64,000 bases of DNA from Streptomyces sp. CB01635 (GCF_002803065.1 NZ_NNBL01000003.1:331461-395460); one strand, 5' to 3'; positions 53,236 through 63,106 are shown, counted from the stretch's first letter. The notes: generated from the letters alone by a model not told the origin. Numbers and translations: made by a program.

Positions 53236-53751
53236 TCAGCGCGCCGCCCCCGGCCCGTTCTCGCGGCCCAGCGCGACGTACCGCGCGTGCGCCTCAAGGG
53301 AGTCCGACACGAACGGGTACTGGCGCATCGCGTTCGTCAGGCCGGCCTCGGTGAGCCAGTCGTGCCAGACGATCTCGGAGGGGAGCGGCGCGACCGGCCC
53401 GTCGACGGTGACCTCGTGCACCCCGAGCCAGTACGGGCCGATCTCCCCGCGGCACAGGTACTTGAAGACAAAGCGGACCGGCGCCGTGACCCCGAGTTCC
53501 TCCGACAGCTCGCGGGCCGCCGCGCTCTCGTACGACTCGCCCGCGTCGACACCCCCGCCGATCAGCCAGTTGTACCGCCCGGGGAACCGCGAGACGTGCG
53601 GCGCCCGGCGATGCACGAGGATCCGCCCCGCCGGGTCGCGGCACACGACCGTCGCCACCCGGTGCAGCCACCCCTCGCGGATGGCTGCACCCCGGTCCAC
53701 CGTGCCGAGTACGCGGTCCTGTTCGTCCACGCGGTCCACCAGTTCGCTCAT
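53236..53751 (-). CDS. NUDIX hydrolase
   Basis: 171 aa. The NUDIX box is complete: GGGVDAGESYESAAARELSEELG. The N-terminal part, MSELVDRVDEQDRVLGTVDR, resembles the IPP-isomerase-like branch, whose members hydrolyse nucleoside diphosphate derivatives. It starts 29 bp after the second Gfo/Idh gene on the same strand, so it may be the last gene of the ROK operon. Its role there is unclear. Confidence 0.9.
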   Translation of the reverse strand: MSELVDRVDEQDRVLGTVDRGAAIREGWLHRVATVVCRDPAGRILVHRRAPHVSRFPGRYNWLIGGGVDAGESYESAAARELSEELGVTAPVRFVFKYLCRGEIGPYWLGVHEVTVDGPVAPLPSEIVWHDWLTEAGLTNAMRQYPFVSDSLEAHARYVALGRENGPGAAR

Positions 53752-53780
53752 GCGGCCACGATGGCAGACGCGGCCGGACG

Positions 53781-54791
53781 TCACCGCACCGGCACTGCCC
53801 TCCCCTCGGCCGCGGACCGGTACGCCGCGGTGACGATCCGCAGGGAACGCAGCCCGGATTCGCCGTCGGTCACGCTCGTCCCGCCGTCGCTCCCGTACAG
53901 GAACGAGTGGAGCATCAGGGCGTCCAGGTTGACGCCGTAGGGCAGTTCGAAGGGCGCGCGGGACGACTCGCTGAAGCCGTGGACCTTCTGGTCGAAGGCG
54001 TCCATCTCCAGGGTCGCCCGGTCACCGATGACCTGCATCTGCAACCCGCCCCAGGCCGGGTGGTGTTGGGGCTGGCTCCAGCTGCAGTCGATCGTCGCGA
54101 CCGCGCCGTTCGCGTACTCGACGGTGATGAGCCCCGCAGTGTCCGCGTCCACCTGTCCCTCGTGGAGCACGTTGTTGACCTGTGCGTACACCGTGGTCGC
54201 CGGGGACGCCTCGAAGAGGTCGTCCAGGAGGTCCGCGATGTGCACGGTGTGGTCCATCAGGGCTCCGCCGCCCGCGAGTCGAGGGTCGGCGAACCAGCGG
54301 CGCCGGGCCGCCGGCAGATAGCCGTTGTTGGCGCCCGACACCGCGAGGACACCGCCCGCCGTCCCCGACCGCACGGCGGCGCGGACCGCCGTGTACGCCG
54401 GGCTGAAACGGACGGGGTGCGCCACCGCGAGCCGCACGCCTGCCGCGCGGCACGCCTCGACCATCGCCGCGCCGTCCTCCTCCGTCGTCGCGAGGGGCTT
54501 CTCGCACAGCACGTCCACGCCGTGCGCCGCCGCCAGCTCGACGAGGGGCCGGTGGCGGACGTTCTCCGAGCAGACGACGACCTTGTCGGGGCCCCAGGCG
54601 AACAGCTCCTCGTACGAGTTTGCGTAGGCCACCCCGAGCCGGTCGGCGAACTCCCGGCCACGGACCTCGCCGGGCGCGGCCAGATCCGTGTCCGGGTCGG
54701 CCGCGAGGACCTCGACACCTTCCATCCCATCGAGCAGGCGGGCGAACCCGCCCGCGTGGACATGCGCGAACGACAGCACTCCGACCTTCAT
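53781..54791 (-). CDS. Gfo/Idh/MocA-family oxidoreductase
   Basis: 336 aa. N-terminal Rossmann fold, although the usual GxGxxG is altered to LSFAHVHAGGFARLL. The catalytic Lys is in DVLCEKPLATTEEDG. The C-terminal domain has the GGGALMDHTVHIADLLDDLF segment with the His often used in catalysis. It probably oxidises a sugar or inositol with NAD(P). It overlaps the preceding dehydrogenase gene by ATGA. The missing glycine motif hints at weaker or different cofactor binding. Confidence 0.88.
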   Translation of the reverse strand: MKVGVLSFAHVHAGGFARLLDGMEGVEVLAADPDTDLAAPGEVRGREFADRLGVAYANSYEELFAWGPDKVVVCSENVRHRPLVELAAAHGVDVLCEKPLATTEEDGAAMVEACRAAGVRLAVAHPVRFSPAYTAVRAAVRSGTAGGVLAVSGANNGYLPAARRRWFADPRLAGGGALMDHTVHIADLLDDLFEASPATTVYAQVNNVLHEGQVDADTAGLITVEYANGAVATIDCSWSQPQHHPAWGGLQMQVIGDRATLEMDAFDQKVHGFSESSRAPFELPYGVNLDALMLHSFLYGSDGGTSVTDGESGLRSLRIVTAAYRSAAEGRAVPVR

Positions 54792-55804
54792 CGGGCCGCC
54801 TCCTCGGAGATCTTGAGTTCCACGGGCTCGCCGGTACGGGCCGAGGCCGCCGCCGCTTCCGCGATCCGTACCGCCTCGACGCCGTCGAGGGCCGTCACGC
54901 GGGGAGCGGGCCCGCCCTCCACGGCACCGGCGAACTCGCGCAGCTCGGTGAGGTACGGGCTCTCCGTCATCGGGCTGCCGGGAATGCCCTCGCCGGGCGG
55001 GCGCGTGCCCTGGGCGAGGATGCGGAACCCGGGCAGCGCCGTCGAGTCGTGCTCCAGGATCCCGTCGGGCCCCGCGACGCGGAACGTCGTACGGAACTGG
55101 AGGTCCGGCAGGCCCCACACGCCGAGGACATGGCTGATCGCGCCCGACGCGTGGGTCAGCACCGCCGTGCCGACCGCGACGTCACCGGGCTTCGCGCCCG
55201 GCTCCTGGCGCCCGCGCAGCCGGGCGTGGACCCGTACGACGTCGCCGGCGAGCATGCGCGCGAAGTCGAGGTCGTGGATCATCTGGTCCATCAGGATGCC
55301 GCCGGACAGCGCCGGGTCGGAGAACCAGGGTGCCCACACCGGATAGGCACCCGAGCGGGTGAAGCGCAGTACGGCAGGGGTCCCGATGGCGCCGGCGGCG
55401 ACGGACCCGGCCATCGCCGCGTACGCGGGAAAATAGCGGACCACGTGCGCCGGGAACAGCAGGACGCCCGCCGCCTCGGCCGCGCCCGCCATCTCGGCGG
55501 CTTCGGATGCGGTGAGCGCGAGGGGCTTCTCACAGATGACGTGCTTGCCTGCGGCGATCGCGTCGAGGGCGAGTTCGCGGTGCGTGAACGTGGGTGTACA
55601 GATGTCGACGACGGTGGAGCGGTCCAGGAGACCGGCCAGACTGTGCGTGGCGGTCACGCCGGACTCGGCGTATTTCGCGGCGAGCTTCTCCGCGTTCCCG
55701 TCCGTGGACAGGATGGTGACGCGTGCGCCGAGCTCGATCCACGCGGGCAGATGGGCCCGGGCGATGCCGCCCGCGCCGATCAGACCCACATCGAGGCGTG
55801 TCAT
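54788..55804 (-). CDS. Gfo/Idh/MocA-family oxidoreductase
   Basis: 338 aa. Rossmann motif VGLIGAGGIARAHLPAW near residues 6-22. Catalytic Lys in HVICEKPLALTASEA. The C-terminal half contains SGGILMDQMIHDLDFARMLAG with the conserved Asp and His. Likely acts on the sugar, sugar acid or inositol imported by the adjacent ABC system. Two such enzymes in tandem often catalyse oxidation and re-reduction at different carbons of the same sugar. Confidence 0.92.
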   Translation of the reverse strand: MTRLDVGLIGAGGIARAHLPAWIELGARVTILSTDGNAEKLAAKYAESGVTATHSLAGLLDRSTVVDICTPTFTHRELALDAIAAGKHVICEKPLALTASEAAEMAGAAEAAGVLLFPAHVVRYFPAYAAMAGSVAAGAIGTPAVLRFTRSGAYPVWAPWFSDPALSGGILMDQMIHDLDFARMLAGDVVRVHARLRGRQEPGAKPGDVAVGTAVLTHASGAISHVLGVWGLPDLQFRTTFRVAGPDGILEHDSTALPGFRILAQGTRPPGEGIPGSPMTESPYLTELREFAGAVEGGPAPRVTALDGVEAVRIAEAAAASARTGEPVELKISEEAAR

Positions 55805-55845
55805 GTTGGTCCCTTCTGGAGACGGGGTTCAGCCCTGCCTGCGAC

Positions 55846-56679
55846 TCAGCCCTTCGTGCCGCTCTGGGCGATGCCCTGCACGAAGTGCCGCTGGAGGAAG
55901 AGGTAGAGGACGATCATGGGCAGGCTCGCGATGAGCGAACCCGCCATCATCACGGGGTAGTTGGTCTCGAACTGGCCCTCCAGGGACGTCAGGCCCGCGC
56001 TGATCGGCATCTTCGCCGGATCGGTGTTCACGACCAGCGGCCACAGGAGGTCGTTCCACGACCACATCGCCGTGATGACCGCGAGGGCGGCGAGCGCCGG
56101 GCGGATCAGCGGCAGCATGATCGACCAGAAGATCCGGAAGGGCCCGGCGCCGTCGATGCGGGCCGCCTCCTCCAGCTCTCTCGGCAGCGCCATGAAGAAC
56201 TGCCGCAGGAGGAAGGTCCCGAAGGCGCTGAACATGCCGGGCAGGAACAGCGCCGGCGTCGTGTTGAGCAGGCCGAGCCGCTGGATGATGTCGTACTGCG
56301 GCAGGATCAGCAGCGACGACGGTACGAGCAGCACCGACAGGAACAGCGCGAAGAGGACGTTCTTGCCGCGGAACCGCATGCGGGCGAAGGCGTACGCGGC
56401 GAGCGAGCAGAAGACGAGCTGTCCCGCCGTACGGGCCACGGTGTTGACGACGCTGTTGCCGAGCATCTCGCCGTACGGCATGGCTGTGAAGACCTCTTTG
56501 AAGGAAGCCCAGTTGATGTGCTCGGGGAAGAAGGTCGTCGGGACGTGCACCGCCTCCGGCAGGGTCTTCAGCGCCGTGAGCAGCTGCCACAGGAACGGGA
56601 AGACCATCACCAGGGCGCCCAGCGACAGCAGTGCGTGCGTGGCGACGGAACCAGGGCGGACCCGGGAGCGCTCAGGCAT
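55846..56679 (-). CDS. Sugar ABC importer permease (MalG-like)
   Basis: 277 aa with six helices. EAA loop: ELEEAARIDGAGPFRIFWSIMLPL. The end LQRHFVQGIAQSGTKG is the usual MalG-type C-terminus. It overlaps the upstream permease gene by 8 bp. Confidence 0.93.
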   Translation of the reverse strand: MPERSRVRPGSVATHALLSLGALVMVFPFLWQLLTALKTLPEAVHVPTTFFPEHINWASFKEVFTAMPYGEMLGNSVVNTVARTAGQLVFCSLAAYAFARMRFRGKNVLFALFLSVLLVPSSLLILPQYDIIQRLGLLNTTPALFLPGMFSAFGTFLLRQFFMALPRELEEAARIDGAGPFRIFWSIMLPLIRPALAALAVITAMWSWNDLLWPLVVNTDPAKMPISAGLTSLEGQFETNYPVMMAGSLIASLPMIVLYLFLQRHFVQGIAQSGTKG

Positions 56680-57643
56680 AGTGCACCCACTTCTTCTGGA
56701 GCCGGAACTGGACGTAGGTCAGCGCCGCCGTGAGCAGCATCAGGACGAACGCGAGGGCGGCCGCCGCGCCCTGGTTGTTCTGCTGGAAGGCCCACTGGTA
56801 GAAGAGGCTCACCACGGACTGCGTGGAGCCGAGCGCCGGGTTCGTGGGGCTCATCATCACGTAGATGAGGTCGAAGAGCTGCAGTGAGTTGATCACGCAG
56901 ATGACCGCGGCGAAGAAGATGCTGGGGCTCAGGAGCGGCAGCGTGATCCGGAAGAAGCGGCGCACCGGGCCCGCACCGTCCAGCTCCGCGGCCTCGTAGT
57001 AGTCCTGCGGGATGGCCTTGATCCCCGCGATGAAGATGATCAAGTAGTAGCCGACGCTCTGCCACACGAGGACGAGTCCGATGGCCCACAGTGCGGACGA
57101 CGGGTCGGACGCCCAGAAGTGCCGGGAGACGCCGAACCACGACAACATCTCGTTCAGGAGGCCGAAGTTGCCGTTGTACAGCCAGTTCCAGACCAGGCCC
57201 ACGGCCACGGGCAGCGTGACGAACGGGATGAAGTACAGGGCGCGGTAGACGCCGACACCCCGCAGGCCGCGCCGGTTGAGGAGGGCGGCGACGGTGATCG
57301 AGATCGGCAGCGTGACGAGGCCGATGACCCCGTACAGGAGCGTGTTGCCGAGCGCCCGCCACACCGTCACGTCGCGGACGACGCGCGCGTAATTGTCGCC
57401 GCCCAGCCAGGAGTTGCCACCGAAGGGCCCGAAGGACGTGAAGCTGTAGCCGAAGGTCTGGATCATCGGCCAGATGTAGAAGACCAGGAATCCGACGGCG
57501 ATCGGCGCGATGAACGCGTATGCCGTCTTCTGCGTACGGGAGTTGGGGCCCCGCGCGGTGCCGTCGCGGCCCGCCTTTGTGCGCGGTTTCCTGATCCGGC
57601 CCTCCGCCTCGGCGGCGGCGGTCGACGGGAAAACGGCCATCAT
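56672..57643 (-). CDS. Sugar ABC importer permease (MalF-like)
   Basis: 323 aa with six helices after a charged N-terminus of about 40 residues. YAFIAPIAVGFLVFYIWPM is helix 1. EAA loop: DYYEAAELDGAGPVRRFFRI. ATG 57643 overlaps the binding-protein stop (ATGA). No ATPase is encoded in the operon, so a shared MsiK-type ATPase elsewhere in the genome is expected, as usual in Streptomyces. Confidence 0.93.
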   Translation of the reverse strand: MMAVFPSTAAAEAEGRIRKPRTKAGRDGTARGPNSRTQKTAYAFIAPIAVGFLVFYIWPMIQTFGYSFTSFGPFGGNSWLGGDNYARVVRDVTVWRALGNTLLYGVIGLVTLPISITVAALLNRRGLRGVGVYRALYFIPFVTLPVAVGLVWNWLYNGNFGLLNEMLSWFGVSRHFWASDPSSALWAIGLVLVWQSVGYYLIIFIAGIKAIPQDYYEAAELDGAGPVRRFFRITLPLLSPSIFFAAVICVINSLQLFDLIYVMMSPTNPALGSTQSVVSLFYQWAFQQNNQGAAAALAFVLMLLTAALTYVQFRLQKKWVHYA

Positions 57644-58911
57644 TTGTCCTCCTCGTCGAGCGCCCGGTCCATCTGCCGGCCGAGCGTCCGCGCAGCCGAC
57701 TCGATGCTGCCCTTGCCGCTGAACGGTGCGCCGAGCAGCAGATATTCGAGGTCCTCCCATACGGCGGTGTTCCTGGAACTCGGGTACGGGACCGCGTAGT
57801 CGAGCATGTCGATGAAGACCTTGAGGTCGAACTCGGCCATCGACTTGAGCCAGGCGTCCTGTGTCCCCGTGTACGAGGAAATGGTGACGCCGCCCTTCGA
57901 CTGGATCTCGGCCGCCTCGCGCCGCGCCAGGAAGTCCACGAACTGCCAAGCAGCCCGCTTCTTACGGGACTTGGCGCTCACCACGTTCGCGAGACCGTGG
58001 ATGACGGTGGCCCGCTCCCGGCCCTTGGGGAGCACGGCGACACCGCCGTGGTCCTTGATCGCGGGCGTGGCGTGCATGAAGGACGCCATCGCCGACAGGT
58101 CGTAGTTCATGGCGACCTGCTCGGACAGGAACAGATTGCGGCCCTTCACGTCCGCCATCGCGCTCTGCGGCGGCGACCAGCCGCGGTCGACGAGATCGGT
58201 CCACAAGCGCAGCCCCTCGACGGAGCGCTCGTCGCCGAAGCCGGAGCGCCCCTCGCGCAGGACGTATCCGCCCGCGCCGAAGATCGACGGGTAGAAGTTC
58301 TTCTGCCGGTCCATCTCGGCGGCGATCCCGTAGACCCGCGTCCGCGGGTTCGTCAGCTCGCGTGCCGCGTCCCGCAGGTCGTCCCAGGTCCAGGAGGAGT
58401 CCGGGTAGCCGACACCGGCTTTGTCGAACAGCGCCTTGTTGTACCAGAGCCCGACCGTGTCGAAGTCCTTCGGAATCCCGTACTGCTTGCCGTCGTACGC
58501 GTACAGCTCGACGAGCGCCTCGGGGTGCCGGCCGAGCGGGGTTCGGTCGCGGGCCGCGTACGGGCCGAGCGGCTCCAGGACGCCGTTCGCCGCGTACAGC
58601 TGGATGTTCACGGCGTTCATCCAGAACACGTCGGGCGCGGTCCCGCCGCGCATCGACGTCCTGAGCGTCGTCCAGTACGAGGACCAGGGCGTGACCTGGA
58701 TGTCCACGGAGACGTCGGGGTTCTTGGCCTCGAACGCCTTCACGATCTGCTGCATGCCCGCGAGCTGGGCCGGGTCCCAGATGCCGTACGAGATGGTGGT
58801 GCGGCCGCCGCCGCCCGACGAGGTGGAGCCGGAAGCCCCGCCGCCGCTGTCGCACGCGGTCACGAGGGGCGTGGCCGTGAGCGCACCGGCGAGAAGCGTT
58901 CTCCTGCGCAT
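57640..58911 (-). CDS. Sugar-binding lipoprotein of the ABC importer
   Basis: 423 aa, SBP family 1. The N-terminus MRRRTLLAGALTATPLVTAC combines a twin-arginine-like start with a lipobox (Cys20). The fold is typical of maltose-type receptors: TISYGIWDPAQLAGMQQIVK, GGTAPDVFWMN and YGIPKDFDTVGLWYNKALF. ATG 58911 has GGAGG 7 bases upstream. First transport gene after the ROK regulator. Confidence 0.92.
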   Translation of the reverse strand: MRRRTLLAGALTATPLVTACDSGGGASGSTSSGGGGRTTISYGIWDPAQLAGMQQIVKAFEAKNPDVSVDIQVTPWSSYWTTLRTSMRGGTAPDVFWMNAVNIQLYAANGVLEPLGPYAARDRTPLGRHPEALVELYAYDGKQYGIPKDFDTVGLWYNKALFDKAGVGYPDSSWTWDDLRDAARELTNPRTRVYGIAAEMDRQKNFYPSIFGAGGYVLREGRSGFGDERSVEGLRLWTDLVDRGWSPPQSAMADVKGRNLFLSEQVAMNYDLSAMASFMHATPAIKDHGGVAVLPKGRERATVIHGLANVVSAKSRKKRAAWQFVDFLARREAAEIQSKGGVTISSYTGTQDAWLKSMAEFDLKVFIDMLDYAVPYPSSRNTAVWEDLEYLLLGAPFSGKGSIESAARTLGRQMDRALDEEDK

Positions 58912-58948
58912 ACGCGCCTCCGGAGGGTGAGGGGGGATGATGGCGAGG

Positions 58949-60100
58949 TCAGAGGGCGGGAGTGGGGCGCAACGGTCCTGTTCCGTAAGGGAGATGGGAG
59001 TCGAGAGCATCCAGCGCGCGGCGTACCGCACCGAGTGCCACGCCCTCACGCCCGAGCGCGCTGACCGCGATGCGCGGCACGTGCAGGGTCAGTGGCCGCA
59101 GATGCTCCGTGAGCAGGGGCCCGAGCGGCTCACCGACCGGGGCGAGCGCGCCGGAGAGGACGAGGAGCTCGGGGTCCAGAGCGAGGACGAGTGCGGCGAT
59201 CCCCGGAGCGACCCCGGCGAGATAGCCGTCCAGCACGGCCCGCGCCCCGCCGTCCCCGGTCCGCACGGCCCGCGCGAGGGCGTCCGTCTCGGACTCGCCC
59301 GGGAGCCGCTCGCCGTCCCACGCCAACCACTTCTCCGCGGCGTCCAGGCCGAGTTGGGGCAGGATGCCCAGCTCGCCCGCGCCGCCCCGGCGCCCCCGGT
59401 GCAGCTTGCCGTTGATCATCAGGCCGCAGGAGATGCGCCGCCCGACCAGGACGCACGCCACGTCGTCCGCCAGCGTCGCCGCGCCCTGCCAGTGCTCGGC
59501 CAGCACCGCCAGATTCACGTCGTTCTCGACGAGGATCCGGCACGGGAAGTCGTCGGCGAGTCGGCGCGCGAGATCCAGGTCGGTCCACTCCGGGACGATC
59601 ACCGACCGGATCCGGCCCGTGTCGTCGACCATGCCCGGCACGCCGATGCCGATGGCCCAGACGGCCTCGGCCCGCAGACCCTGCTCGACGAGGAAGCGCC
59701 GCAGCCGCCCGCGCAGCAGCTCGATGCGCTCCGTGCCGCTCAACTCCTCGGCGAGGTCCTCCCGTTCACACGCGACGACCTCGCCGTCGAGCCGGGCGAG
59801 CACCAGCACGATCTTGCGCAGTCCGATGTCGACGCCGACGACGTGCCCGGCCTCGGACCGGAAGCGCAGCCGGCGGGCCGGACGGCCGGGGGTGCGCCCG
59901 GCGGGCGGAGCATCGGTCTCGGCGATCCAGCCCTGCGAGACGAGCTCGTCGACCAGCGCCTCGACCGTCGGCCGCGACAGGCCGGTCGCCCCCGTCAGCT
60001 GGCTGACGGTCTGCGGACTCTCCCTGCGCAGCGCCCGCAGGACAACGCCCGTGTTGAGCCCGCGCAACGCCGCAAGGTCATGCCCCCGTGCCCCAGCCAT
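58949..60100 (-). CDS. ROK-family transcriptional regulator
   Basis: 383 aa from ATG 60100. N-terminal winged helix (about 10-75): VLRALRRESPQTVSQLTGAT and TGLSRPTVEALVDELV. The ROK sugar-binding fold follows (VVGVDIGLRKIVLVLA; GIGVPGMVDDTGRI). The usual zinc site CxCGxxGCxE and the catalytic GHE histidine are absent: the equivalent region reads GRRGGAGELGILPQLGLDAA. It is therefore a pure regulator without kinase activity. It lies 37 bp upstream of the sugar importer genes it probably controls. Confidence 0.9.
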   Translation of the reverse strand: MAGARGHDLAALRGLNTGVVLRALRRESPQTVSQLTGATGLSRPTVEALVDELVSQGWIAETDAPPAGRTPGRPARRLRFRSEAGHVVGVDIGLRKIVLVLARLDGEVVACEREDLAEELSGTERIELLRGRLRRFLVEQGLRAEAVWAIGIGVPGMVDDTGRIRSVIVPEWTDLDLARRLADDFPCRILVENDVNLAVLAEHWQGAATLADDVACVLVGRRISCGLMINGKLHRGRRGGAGELGILPQLGLDAAEKWLAWDGERLPGESETDALARAVRTGDGGARAVLDGYLAGVAPGIAALVLALDPELLVLSGALAPVGEPLGPLLTEHLRPLTLHVPRIAVSALGREGVALGAVRRALDALDSHLPYGTGPLRPTPAL

Positions 60101-60124
60101 GCCGAACCGCTCCCTCACATCGGG

Positions 60125-60203
60125 TTGCGCAGGACTGTTGCATAACCCGACTCCTTTGGGAACCCGGCCGGTTGAGCCGGTTACGCAGAACTCTTGCGAA
60201 TGG
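60125..60203. promoter_or_regulatory. Two imperfect operator-like repeats upstream of the ROK gene
   Basis: 60125-60147 (TTGCGCAGGACTGTTGC...) and 60181-60203 (TTACGCAGAACTCTTGC...) match at most positions and are 56 bp apart. Both lie just upstream of the ROK start. They are likely binding sites for the ROK regulator. Confidence 0.55.
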
Positions 60204-60335
60204 GGCGAGCGGGCCTGCGGCGGGTGACGGAGTCGAGGGTCGTCGAGGCCACACGGGTGACCGGTGACCCCCAGGGGGCGGATCGTCACAGAGGGCCCAT
60301 TGACGTCCTTTCGGCTCAGCGTTGAGGGTGGAGGC

Positions 60336-61595
60336 ATGACGCGACTGTCCGAGCATCTGCGCCAGGCCACCCCCGTCGTCGCCGAACGCGGGGAAGGCGT
60401 CCATCTCTACGGCACCGACGGCCGCCGTTATCTGGACTTCACCGCCGGGATCGGCGTCACCAGCACCGGCCACTGCCATCCGCGCGTGGTCGCCGCCGCC
60501 CAGGAACAGGTGGCCACCCTCATCCACGGCCAGTACACGACCGTCCTGCACCAGCCCCTTGAGCGCCTCGTCGAGAAGCTGGGATCCGTGCTGCCCGAAG
60601 GCCTCGACAGCCTCTTCTTCGCCAACTCCGGCAGCGAGGCCGTCGAAGCGGCCATGCGGCTCGCCCGGCAGGCCACCGGCCGGCCCAACATCGTCGTCGC
60701 GCACGGCGGCTTCCACGGCCGCACCGTCGCCGCCGCCTCCCTCACCACGTCCGGCACGAAGATCCGTACCGGCTTCGGACCGCTGATGGCGGGCGTCGCC
60801 ATCACGCCCTTCCCGAACGCCTACCACTACGGCTGGGACGAGGAGACCGCGACGCGGTTCGCGCTGCGCGAGTTCGACCACCTCCTCCAGACCGTCTCGG
60901 ACCCGGACGACACCGCGGCGATCCTGGTCGAACCCGTCCTCGGCGAAGGCGGCTACGTGCCCGCCAACTCCGCCTTCCTGCAAGGGCTCCGGGAGCGCGC
61001 CGACCGCCACGGCATCCTGCTCATCCTCGACGAGGTGCAGACCGGCGTCGGCCGCACCGGACGCTTCTGGGGCCACGACCACTTCGGCGTACGCCCCGAC
61101 ATCCTCATCACCGCCAAGGGCCTCGCGAGCGGCTTCCCGCTCTCCGGGATCGCCGCCCCCGAGGCGCTGATGCACAAGGCGCGGCCCGGCTCGCAGGGCG
61201 GCACCTACGGCGGCAACGCCGTCGCCTGCGCCGCCGCGGTCGCCACCCTGGAGGTCGTCGAGGAGGAAGGCCTCGTCGCCAACGCGGCCGCCATGGGCGC
61301 CCGCCTGCGCTCCGGCCTGGAGGACATCGCCGCGAAGACCGAGGCGATCGGCGACGTACGGGGCCTCGGCCTGATGCTCGCCAGCGAGTTCACCACCCCC
61401 GACGGCGAACCCGACGCGGCCACGGCCGTACGCGCCCAGCAGGCCGCCGCCGACGAGGGGCTGCTGCTCCTGCTCTGCGGCCCCTGGGGCAACGTCGTGC
61501 GGATGATCCCCGCGCTCATCGTCGACGAGGGGCAGATCGACGACGGCCTGCGGGCCTGGGCCGCGGCCGTGGAGACCGCGACGGCAACCCGCTGA
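60336..61595 (+). CDS. 4-aminobutyrate aminotransferase (class III)
   Basis: 419 aa PLP enzyme. The PLP Asp is in GILLILDEVQTGVGRTGRFW and the Schiff-base Lys in DILITAKGLASGFPLSG. GSEAVEAAMRLAR and GGFHGRTVAAASLT are typical of GABA/ornithine-type enzymes. Paired with the next gene, 20 bp downstream, it should transaminate GABA to succinate semialdehyde. GGTGGAGGC precedes ATG 60336. Confidence 0.88.
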   Translation: MTRLSEHLRQATPVVAERGEGVHLYGTDGRRYLDFTAGIGVTSTGHCHPRVVAAAQEQVATLIHGQYTTVLHQPLERLVEKLGSVLPEGLDSLFFANSGSEAVEAAMRLARQATGRPNIVVAHGGFHGRTVAAASLTTSGTKIRTGFGPLMAGVAITPFPNAYHYGWDEETATRFALREFDHLLQTVSDPDDTAAILVEPVLGEGGYVPANSAFLQGLRERADRHGILLILDEVQTGVGRTGRFWGHDHFGVRPDILITAKGLASGFPLSGIAAPEALMHKARPGSQGGTYGGNAVACAAAVATLEVVEEEGLVANAAAMGARLRSGLEDIAAKTEAIGDVRGLGLMLASEFTTPDGEPDAATAVRAQQAAADEGLLLLLCGPWGNVVRMIPALIVDEGQIDDGLRAWAAAVETATATR

Positions 61596-61615
61596 CCAGC
61601 GACGGAGGAACAGGC

Positions 61616-63091
61616 ATGACCACGACCCACCCCACGCCCCAAGTCGTCGAGGACGTCCCCAAGCAGCTCCTCATCGGCGGCCGTCTCCAGGACGCGGCCG
61701 GGGGCCGCACCTTCTCCGTCGACAACCCGGCCACCGGCCAGAGCCTGTGCGAGGTCGCCGATGCCGGGCCCGACGACGGCCGGCGCGCCGCCGAGGCCGC
61801 CACGGCCGCACAGGAGTCATGGGCCGCCACCGCGCCCCGGGCCCGCAGCGAGATCCTGCGCCGCGCCTACGAGATCATCATCGCCCGCACCGACGAACTC
61901 GCCCTCCTCATGACCCTGGAGATGGGCAAGCCCCTCGCCGAGGCGCGCGGCGAGGTCACGTACGCAGCCGAGTTCTTCCGCTGGTTCTCCGAGGAGGCCG
62001 TACGGATCGAGGGGGGATTCGCGCCCTCGCCCGACGGCCGCAGCCGCCACCTGATCATGCGCAGGCCCGTCGGCCCCTGTCTGCTCGTCACCCCCTGGAA
62101 CTTCCCGCTCGCCATGGGCACCCGCAAGATCGGCCCGGCCGTCGCCGCGGGCTGCACCATGGTCCTCAAGCCCGCGCCGCAGACACCCCTGTGCACCCTG
62201 GCCCTGGCCGGGATCCTCACCGAGGCGGGCCTGCCCGACGGCGTCCTGAACGTCGTCACCACCACGGACGCCGGCGCCCTCGTCGAACCGCTGCTGCGCG
62301 GCGGACTCATCCGCAAGCTGTCCTTCACGGGGTCGACCCAGGTCGGCCGGATCCTCCTGGCCCAGTGCGCCGACACCGTCGTCCGCACCTCGATGGAACT
62401 CGGCGGGAACGCGCCGCTCATCGTCTTCGACGACGCGGACCTCGACACGGCCGTCGAGGGCGCCATGGTGGCGAAGATGCGCAACATGGGAGAGGCGTGC
62501 ACGGCCGCGAACCGCATTTTCGTGCACAGCTCCGTCGCCGACGACTTCGCCTCCCGGCTGGCCGCCCGCATGAGCGCCCTCACCGTCGGCCCCGGCACCG
62601 AACCCGGGACGAACGTCGGGCCGCTCATCGACGCCGCGGGCCGCGACAAGGTCGACCGGCTCGTACGGGACGCGGTGGACCGCGGCGCGAAGGTCCTCAC
62701 CGGAGGCGAACTCCCGCACGGAGAAGGCTACTTCTACCCGCCGACCGTCCTCGTGAGGGTGCCGCGCGACGCCGGTCTCACCGGGACCGAGATCTTCGGA
62801 CCTGTCGCCGCCCTGTTCACGTTCGAGGACGAGGACGAGGTGGTGCGCGCCGCCAACGACACCGAATGGGGCCTCGTCAGCTACCTCTTCACCCGCGACC
62901 TCGACCGGGCGCTGCGCGTCGGGGAACGCCTGGAGACCGGCATGGTGGGCCTCAACACCGGCCTCGTCTCCAACCCGGCCGCACCCTTCGGTGGAGTCAA
63001 GCAGTCCGGCATCGGACGTGAGGGAGGCCGGGTCGGCATCGACGAGTTCCTGGAGTACAAGTACCTGGCGATCCCGGCGCCGGGGCAGTGA
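61616..63091 (+). CDS. gabD: Succinate-semialdehyde dehydrogenase
   Basis: 491 aa aldehyde dehydrogenase. Catalytic Glu in RTSMELGGNAPLIVFDDAD, catalytic Cys in MGEACTAANRIFV, and NAD motif LSFTGSTQVGRILL. The C-terminal PFGGVKQSGIGREGGRVGIDEFLEYKY is typical of GabD. It oxidises succinate semialdehyde to succinate for the TCA cycle. It forms a two-gene unit with the aminotransferase. Confidence 0.92.
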   Translation: MTTTHPTPQVVEDVPKQLLIGGRLQDAAGGRTFSVDNPATGQSLCEVADAGPDDGRRAAEAATAAQESWAATAPRARSEILRRAYEIIIARTDELALLMTLEMGKPLAEARGEVTYAAEFFRWFSEEAVRIEGGFAPSPDGRSRHLIMRRPVGPCLLVTPWNFPLAMGTRKIGPAVAAGCTMVLKPAPQTPLCTLALAGILTEAGLPDGVLNVVTTTDAGALVEPLLRGGLIRKLSFTGSTQVGRILLAQCADTVVRTSMELGGNAPLIVFDDADLDTAVEGAMVAKMRNMGEACTAANRIFVHSSVADDFASRLAARMSALTVGPGTEPGTNVGPLIDAAGRDKVDRLVRDAVDRGAKVLTGGELPHGEGYFYPPTVLVRVPRDAGLTGTEIFGPVAALFTFEDEDEVVRAANDTEWGLVSYLFTRDLDRALRVGERLETGMVGLNTGLVSNPAAPFGGVKQSGIGREGGRVGIDEFLEYKYLAIPAPGQ

Positions 63092-63106
63092 CGGACCGGA
63101 GGGTCC

